This document shows, piece after piece, positions 57,963-64,000 of a stretch of DNA of 64,000 nucleotides. How positions within the stretch are numbered: the stretch's first letter is position 1; each line of letters starts with the position of its first letter. The notes under the pieces were generated by a model that was given only the letters and a program-made list of their open reading frames with translations, was not told where the DNA came from and ran no database searches. This stretch comes from Onchidella celtica (lineage: Eukaryota > Mollusca > Gastropoda > Systellommatophora > Onchidiidae). Made by a program: the position numbers and the translations under genes. Where the stretch lies: positions 42,672,357-42,736,356 of the forward strand of contig OZ007579.1 in NCBI GenBank assembly GCA_963931925.1. Direction: 5' to 3'.

Positions 57963-58445
57963 CGTCATTGCTTCCCAATAGTAAACAGTAGGCCTACTAG
58001 TCAAAATAACACAACGCCACCACTGTGGTGAAACAATGGTCAATGATATTATTACAAATCATATAAGGTGAAACGATGGCCCATCGTTTACATAATGCTT
58101 CGTGCACGAATCATAGCATATAACTTGTTGTACATAACATGGTTATCTCCATCATATTAGGTCAAAACAAGTTACAACATTGCAATATAACACAAACACT
58201 GCTTGCTCGCAGTCCCCATTTGGGTTACATTTTCCAAAAATTACACCAAGTTCCATTGGTAACTAATATGACATAGCATAAAATCAAAATGTGACTAACA
58301 CATCATGACTCTCTATCAGCCATCAATTCAATATTCAGTCACAGATGAATTATGTCCCCAATTACAGTACAATACTGCCGTCCTAGAAATTCATCTAGTA
58401 GGCAAAAGTATGGGTTACAATGCATTTTACTGATAGTGTACTACT
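57963..58445 (-). other. Element 3 3' untranslated region, proximal to pol
   Basis: Untranslated sequence between the pol stop and the element 2 insertion point; no gene seen. Confidence 0.65.
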
Positions 58446-61265
58446 TTAAAATACCCTGCTCAGGAAATCGGCACAGACATTTTCTCTGCCTTTTACATGG
58501 TGAATCCTGAATCGATAAGACTGTAAAAATAAACTCCATCGTAATAACTTTGGGCTGTCAAACTTGGCAGAGTTCAAAAACTCTAATGACCGATGGTCAG
58601 TTTGGAGCACAAACTCCTTTCCATACAAATACAAAGTAAACTTTTTTACAGCCCAAACAATAGCTAAACATTCGCGCTCTGAGACCGAATATTTTGTCTC
58701 ACGAGGCAATAGCTTACGACTAGCATATGCCACAGGGTACAACTTTCCCTCGTGTTCCTGCATAAGACTAGCGCCTAATCCGCGATCTGATGCATCAGTT
58801 GCTAAGACAAAATCTTTGGGAAAATCTGGCAAACATAACACGGGTTTGGAGATAATGACATTCTTCAAAGAGGTGTACGCTTTCTCCTGCGTTTCATCCC
58901 ACTGAACTATATTGGGCTGACCCTTTCTAAGTAAATCAGACAATGGTGATGCAATCGCTGAAAAGTTAGGAATAAATTCATGGTAATATCCCACTAATCC
59001 TAAGAATGCTTTCACTTCCTTCTTAGTGGTGGGTCTGGGTGCGTCTCGTACCTTACATACATTCTCTTCTAACAGGCCAATCATACCTTCTCCCACTAAG
59101 TGTCCAACAAAGTCTACTTCAGACGTTCCAATCAGACACTTCGATGGTCTTGCAGTTAATCCAGCTTGGTCCATCCTCTGCAGTAAGTCCTTGAGAGTCT
59201 TCACATGCTCGTCGAATGTCTCTGTATGAATCAGCAGGTCGTCCACATATGCTGTCACATTGTTCATTCCACGGATCAATGGCTTTACGATCCTGTTCAG
59301 CGTGGCTCCTGAGTTCATCATCCCAAAAGGCATCCGAATGAATTCATAGTGTTCGCCCATGGTGACGAACGCCGTCTTGGGAATGTCTTGCTCTCGAACT
59401 TTCACTTGCCAGTATCCCTTGCTCAGGTCAATCCGAGAGAATAATTTTCCTCTCGAGAGACTCTGAAACACTTCTAATGGCGCTGCTGTCGGATGAGGGT
59501 CGAATACTGTGATCTTGTTTAACCTCCTGTAGTCGATGCAGACTCGGTTGGATCCGTCCTTCTTCTTGACGACAACAATAGGTGAAGCATAAGCTGATGA
59601 GCTCCTTCGAATGATGCCCAGCCGTTCCATGGTGCTAAGCTCCTCCTTCAAGGAGTCGCGCATAGCGTAGGGCACCGGGTATGGTCGTTGACGAACTGGT
59701 ACTTCTGTCGTCAGGTCGATGCGATGTTCACCCAACTGACAGCATCCAGGGAGATTGGTGAAGACGTGCTGGTAATTCTTCACCACATCGCAGAGTTCTT
59801 GACGTTGTTCCGATGTCAGTTGCGTTCCATACTGGACATCTCTGTAGCCTTCATTCTGGTTCCAGCTTCCTAGGTCGGCAAGGTCCTCCGTCGTTCCACC
59901 GTTGTCGCCTTCCAGGTCGCAGTCCTCGATGATTGTCATGCCAGCTGACTCCACGGGTTGACTCTTGTCCATCATGTCGTCCTCTGCCAGTACAGTCTCA
60001 GCACTATCACCGCCGCCGTCCTTTATGGCGTTGACATGTTCAGGCGTGGTATCTCTCCTACTGTTGTCCATCCCACACATCTCGGTCACAATAGGTCTCG
60101 GTTCCATTGCCACTGCTGCTGCTTTTGACGTCCTTGGAATGTATCTCTTGAGGAGGTTGGCGTGCAAGGTCTTTTCTTTTGCACCCATCTTGACTCTATA
60201 GTCGTTAACACCGACAACTGAGACTACCTTATATGGTCCCTTCCATTGGACTAGGAGCTTGTTAGTGTTCGTCGGCAGTAGCACCAACACTTCATCTCCG
60301 GGGCGGAACTTCCTCTCTCGCGCCTTCCGGTCGTAGTAGGTCTTCTGTCTACCTTGAGCCTTGGAGAGTTCTTCCGTCGCTAACTTCCATGTGTCCTCCA
60401 GCCTCTCACGTAGTTCCATGACGTACTGGTAACTGGTCTTCGTTTCCGGCTCCTCTACGACCTTGGTCCATAGTTGTCGTAAGATGTGCATTGGTCCTCT
60501 CACAGTTCTCCCATACAGCAACTCGAATGGGGCAAACTTGGTCGACTCTTGGGGAACTTCACGATATGCGAAGAGCAGCGGGTTGATGTATCTGTGCCAC
60601 TGCTTGGGTTGCTCTGCGCACAGTCGTCTCAATGTTTTCTTCAGCGTGCCGTTGAATCGCTCCACCAACCCGTTGCACATAGGGTGGTAGACTGTAGTGG
60701 TCGACTGTCGAATTCCCAGTAGTCTATTCGTTTCCTTCATGACATCTGACATAAACTGGGTCCCATGGTCCGACAAGATCTCTTCGGGCACACCCAAACG
60801 GCTGTAGATGTTCACTAAGGCTTCTGCTACCGTTTCTGCGTCGAGCTTCTTCAAGGGTGTGGCTTCGGGGTAACGAGTAGCGTAGTCTATGTACACCAGG
60901 ATATACCGATGTCCACCTTCACTTGGGGGGTCGATATGTCCTACTAAGTCCACGGCCACTCGCCTAAATGGTACGTCCTCTACTGGCATACTCTGCAAGT
61001 GCACCTTTGGGGTCGCTCCTTTGTTCACCGTCCTCTGGCATATGTCGCATGAGCGGCAGTATCTCGCGACGTCACCTTCAATTCCAGGCCAATAAAAATT
61101 GCTCATAACTCTGTCTTTGGTTTTCTTCACGCCGAGGTGTCCTCCGACGATCGAGTCGTGGGCTACATTCAATACATACTCCCTCAGTTTCTCGGGTAGT
61201 ACCACTTGCCTTATAACCGTCGCCTGTCTCAGGTCCTTGTAGATCCGGTACAGTACTCCTCATGT
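58446..61265 (-). CDS. Element 3 pol (integrase, RT, RNase H)
   Basis: The open frame runs upstream of its first long recognisable part (61,205) to about 61,265, where it overlaps gag. Counting from 61,205: HHCC finger (H16, H23, C53, C56), DDE integrase with D86 (VAVDLVGH), D146 (LSDHGTQF) and E182 (NGLVERFNGT), and a GPY/F-type module (WKGPYKVVSVVGVNDY). An acidic spacer follows, then RT (VCIDYRRLN, MPFGMMNSGATLNRIV, AYVDDLLIH) and RNase H (ATDASDRGLGASLMQE, QTDHRSLEFL) to residue 919. Integrase again precedes RT. Catalytic residues look complete. There is no ATG at the frame start, so expression depends on a shift from the gag frame or the frame is damaged. Confidence 0.94.
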
Positions 61266-62986
61266 TTCTCAAAATGAACAGATTTATTGCCTCTATTAGT
61301 TGGGATCTTCTTCTGCTCTAACTTCCTAATGACTTCGTCTTCTTCTTGGAGTCGGATAAGTTCCTCTCTATCCACTCCCGCGTGCCGTTCTGCCCTCGGC
61401 ACCTTCAGCGACGTAGACCGGTCCTTCCTCTTCTCCTGGGCCCTCGTGGTCACCGCTCCTACCATCACCTCAGTATCAGGGTCGTACGGATCCTTTGCTC
61501 CGTCCAAGTTCCCGACTACTAGGTCGCAGATGGTCTCCGGGAGACACAGCGCCGTCACTTTGCCCGTCAGGTAAGGCGTCTTCACGTCGATAACGGCTTC
61601 CTCCGCCGCTAGCAAGGAGTTATCGATCCTCGCGATAAGTTTCTTCCCACCGGTGAGCTGTCCGTCGTCCACCAGTGCTCGCCGCACCACTACACCTTCA
61701 CAGCCGGTATCTCTTAGGACGTCTACTGCTCGATTTCCAATCAAGCCCTTCATCACTGGTAACTTCAGCTTCTCCACGGTCCTTCCGTCACTGCATCCTC
61801 CGCAAGTAACAGGCACCGCTAACTGTAGCTTCCCGTCCTTCATTACCGCTTGAACGTTGATGCTGATGTCAGCCGTCGTCGCATCCTGTCTCGACGACTC
61901 GTCCGCCGCTATCACTACGGCCGCCGCCGCCTTGTTCGGCTTGCCTCGTCCCATATCCTTCTGGGCTGGACACATCCTCCGAACGTGGCCTGGCTTTCCA
62001 CAAAGGTAACATTTCAACTCACCTTTGTCGTTTAACTTTGCACGACACTCCGTCGCCTTGTGTCCCGGCCTCTGGCACCTATGGCAGACCTGTGGGCTTC
62101 TGTCTCCGTTGGGCCTCTGTCGCACTGGCCGGCTCTGCAGTCTGGCGCTCCCGCTGAGCGTCCGGTTCCTCGCTACCAGGTACGCCTCCGCTGAATCTGC
62201 GATGTCCTGTAGCGTCTTTGGTTTCCTCTCCCTCACATGGGTTGCAAGGTCTGGTGGGCAGGCATCCATGAATTGCTCTCTGACGAACAGATCTCTCACT
62301 CCTTCGTAGGTCTCCTCCGTCTTCGACAGCTTTATCCACCTCTCTAGATAGGTCTTGATCCTGGTCAAAAACATTCCAACATCTTCTCCATCTTCAGGCT
62401 TACCTTGTCTGAACATGAGTCTGTATCCGTCCTCTGACAGGTTGTACCTCTTCTGCAACGCTTCCTTGACCTTGTCGTAGTCCTTGGCTTCGTCGATCGG
62501 TAGTCTGCAGAAGCACTCCAAAGCTCTCCCGGTCAGCAGGGCAGACAGTGATGTCGTCCAGGTGGATCTGGGCCATTCAGCTGTCTCGGCAAACCTCTCA
62601 AACCGCAGCAACCAGCTATCCAGATCGTCCTTCTTGTCCTGAAATGCAGGTAGCTTGGGTCTCTTAGAACTGGCGTGGTCGTCGGTCTTCTGCGCTGAGT
62701 CGTTGCCTCCACGTTGCTGGCGCATCCTCTCTATCTCCAACTCGTGGTTCATCTTTTCCCTTTCCAGCTGTCGTTCAGCCTCCTTCTCATGAGCCTGTCG
62801 TTCAGCCTCCTTCTCCTGTCGTTGAGCCTCCTTCTCATGAGCCTGTCGTTCAGCCTCCTTCTCCTGTCGTTGAGCCTCCAGCTGTCTTTCTCTTTCTAGG
62901 CCTTCACGGTGGTAGTCCCGTCTCTCCTGCCCAGTGAGCTCCATAGCGTCCGCTTCCTGGCTAAGCCTTCCAATAACCTCCGACAT
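61229..62986 (-). CDS. Element 3 gag-protease
   Basis: ATG at 62,986 opens 585 residues. A charged helix with QEKEAERQAHEKEAQR-type repeats is followed by a capsid-like region (LDSWLLRFERFAETAEW, LLTGRALECF, FRQGKPEDGEDVGMFL). Then come two zinc knuckles (CHRCQRPGHKATEC and CYLCGKPGHVRRMC) and a protease site (VLRDTGCEGVVV). The frame ends in TGA at 61,229, just inside the pol frame, which continues in another register. This may be a programmed frameshift or a one-base mutation; element 2, with no shift, argues slightly for mutation. Confidence 0.94.
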   Translation of the reverse strand: MSEVIGRLSQEADAMELTGQERRDYHREGLERERQLEAQRQEKEAERQAHEKEAQRQEKEAERQAHEKEAERQLEREKMNHELEIERMRQQRGGNDSAQKTDDHASSKRPKLPAFQDKKDDLDSWLLRFERFAETAEWPRSTWTTSLSALLTGRALECFCRLPIDEAKDYDKVKEALQKRYNLSEDGYRLMFRQGKPEDGEDVGMFLTRIKTYLERWIKLSKTEETYEGVRDLFVREQFMDACPPDLATHVRERKPKTLQDIADSAEAYLVARNRTLSGSARLQSRPVRQRPNGDRSPQVCHRCQRPGHKATECRAKLNDKGELKCYLCGKPGHVRRMCPAQKDMGRGKPNKAAAAVVIAADESSRQDATTADISINVQAVMKDGKLQLAVPVTCGGCSDGRTVEKLKLPVMKGLIGNRAVDVLRDTGCEGVVVRRALVDDGQLTGGKKLIARIDNSLLAAEEAVIDVKTPYLTGKVTALCLPETICDLVVGNLDGAKDPYDPDTEVMVGAVTTRAQEKRKDRSTSLKVPRAERHAGVDREELIRLQEEDEVIRKLEQKKIPTNRGNKSVHFEKHEEYCTGSTRT

Positions 62987-63074
62987 GTTGTAGATAGCTT
63001 GTCGATGATATTCTTACAATAAATTATGTAAATAAATCTAGTAATTTTGATCTGGTCCGCTCGAATATGGTCGG
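62987..63074 (-). other. Element 3 leader
   Basis: A very short untranslated leader (under 110 bp between LTR and gag ATG), in contrast to more than 1.1 kb in elements 1 and 2. Confidence 0.75.
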
Positions 63075-63092
63075 ATCCCGGACGAGCCCCCA
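63075..63092 (-). promoter_or_regulatory. Element 3 primer-binding site, tRNA-Pro type
   Basis: The minus strand reads TGGGGGCTCGTCCGGGAT, 18 bases, three bases after the 5' LTR. From knowledge, this is the tRNA-Pro complement used as primer site by murine leukaemia-type retroviruses, so tRNA-Pro is the expected primer. This fixes strand and LTR boundary. Confidence 0.93.
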
Positions 63093-63095
63093 ATA

Positions 63096-63715
63096 TGTAA
63101 CAGCTGAGGTTGTTCTAGCACGTTGTAGTAGGGGGGAGTTAGTTGATCTAACTACAACCCTTTAGAAAACCAAACTATTACAGCTGTAAAATAAATAAAC
63201 ACGAGATCCGACGATAGATTAAATAATACTAAAGTTTAATAACTGTATAGTGAACAATAAATTACCAGGAAGACACCAGCGAAACTAAATATCTACGCCA
63301 CACAAAAGGAAACTCACTTACTCACCGACCAACCACTCACACAGGTCTATATATATAAACATTCCTACAGAAAGTTCCCGAAATAAACGTTACCTTTGCC
63401 CTCGCACAAACTAACCAATCACGCATCAATACGTCATCAGGTTACATCACTCAAGGCCAAATCTGGCGTAAACATTCGTATCCACAACGTTATCGAATAT
63501 TCGGGAACATGCTAATATTTACTGAACGAGTCAAAACACCTGACAACAAGCGAGCGAGGAAAAAAACTACTCACTAGAAAAGAAGGTCAGGTCACGGAGT
63601 ACAGTACACTCTGGCGGTTGTCAACAATAAAATGGAAAAAGTAGTGGACACATGCTCAGCCACCAGCACAACAACAAAACCGGGGGAGGGCAAGGGGTAG
63701 CCCGCAGATGCTACA
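63096..63715 (-). repeat. Element 3 5' LTR
   Basis: 620 bp, TGTAACAG...GCTACA on plus. TATATATA near 63,348-63,357 could serve as the promoter box. Confidence 0.94.
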
Positions 63716-63720
63716 ACTCG

Positions 63721-63760
63721 TCTGGAGACTGTGAAGCCCAAGCTTGGTGAGTTGGGCTTG
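63721..63760 (-). pseudogene. YqaJ/SWIM gene exon, 5' part
   Basis: With element 3 and one ACTCG copy set aside, the frame here (LGFTVSRR) reads directly into VKAEMKKREAYD at 47,751. The upstream exon border was not fixed. Confidence 0.6.
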
Positions 63761-64000
63761 GTTGTCTTTAACTTGGAATTTTATATAATACAAAACGATC
63801 ACTGAACAGCAATCTGCCTTTCCTCGGTTCATGATTATAGTTATTATCACATTTGTGTTAAACGTTCAACAGATCGCAAAAATCGATAATGTTGACGATT
63901 GAGAAGTCGTGCAATTCAAGCGGATCTTCGATCAGTCTTACGTATACTTCGCCATCTTTCTCACGTCACGTGACTTCCTGTACCAGCTGATTGGCTTCAT
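63761..64000 (-). other. Upstream part of the YqaJ gene or ISL2EU right end
   Basis: Mostly AT-rich. Near 63,940-63,955 the minus strand has AAGATGGCGAAGTATAC followed by GTAAGAC, which looks like a short first exon with a donor site. The transposon's right terminal repeat would lie at or past the window end. Confidence 0.4.

Larger units (their letters stand above)
47752..63715 (-). mobile_element. Element 3: Gmr1-like Ty3/gypsy retrotransposon with tRNA-Pro primer site
   Basis: Two 620-bp LTRs (47,752-48,371 and 63,096-63,715) are flanked by the 5-bp duplication ACTCG (47,747-47,751 and 63,716-63,720). The LTRs differ at about 7 sites by eye (about 1.1%). Without the nested element 2 and its TSD it is about 6.6 kb. 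It inserted into an exon of the YqaJ gene. Confidence 0.95.
31433..64000. mobile_element. ISL2EU-like DNA transposon, split by nested LTR elements
   Basis: Two convergent decayed genes share one DNA interval: a THAP-domain DDE transposase on + (31,452-34,440) and a YqaJ-nuclease/SWIM-finger protein on - (35,151-36,185, 47,683-47,751, 63,721 onward). From knowledge of the family, this pair defines the ISL2EU group of PIF/Harbinger. Excising the solo LTR, elements 1, 2 and 3 and one TSD copy each would join the flanks into one interval. The left border is hidden at the element-0 LTR, the right border is at or past the window end, and no terminal repeats were identified. Confidence 0.75.

Overview
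The window looks like a piece of an animal nuclear genome, most likely a marine invertebrate and perhaps a mollusc. The supporting signs are long AT-rich non-coding stretches, abundant microsatellites and poly(G/C) runs, GT-AG splice signals, and a mix of LINE, hAT, mariner-type, PIF/Harbinger and Ty3/gypsy elements. The species assignment is an inference from element content only.

Left third (1-13,500): no host gene was recognised. It holds a 37-bp minisatellite, CT/GA and TTG/TGG simple repeats, the 3' tail of a CR1/L2-type LINE, a TA-flanked MITE with an internal 133-bp triplication, a 1,279-bp solo LTR with a perfect 5-bp target duplication, and a tRNA-derived SINE-like head.

Host gene (about 13,598-21,100, + strand): one 4.94-kb open frame encodes a 1,646-residue, mostly disordered protein with a His-rich run and a C-terminal coiled coil. 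A clear 3' splice site lies before its 5'UTR, and a long AT-rich 3' region follows. The family was not recognised.

Middle (20,500-31,432): small DNA transposons follow. These are a short hAT-like MITE, a hAT MITE with an 8-bp duplication, an intact mariner-type MITE with a perfect 40-bp inverted repeat, and a 1.4-kb Harbinger with a transposase first exon. Next comes a gag/pol-less LTR element whose right LTR carries a 5'-truncated LINE and a 21-bp minisatellite.

Right half (31,433-64,000): the base layer is a decayed DNA transposon with two convergent genes: a THAP-domain DDE transposase on + and a YqaJ-nuclease/SWIM-finger protein on -. This pair matches the ISL2EU group of PIF/Harbinger. 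It has been split by LTR retrotransposons that can be resolved exactly by their TSDs. A solo LTR (TSD ACTAG) in an intron of the YqaJ gene is itself split by element 1 (TSD GTCTG). Element 3 (TSD ACTCG) sits in an exon of the YqaJ gene and contains element 2 (TSD AATAC). Elements 1, 2 and 3 are all Ty3/gypsy-like but have integrase before reverse transcriptase, the Gmr1-type order. By-eye LTR differences (about 16/1225, about 7/620 and about 1/1333 for elements 1, 3 and 2) agree with the nesting order. Element 2 has an uninterrupted 1,498-codon gag-pol frame and looks very recent.
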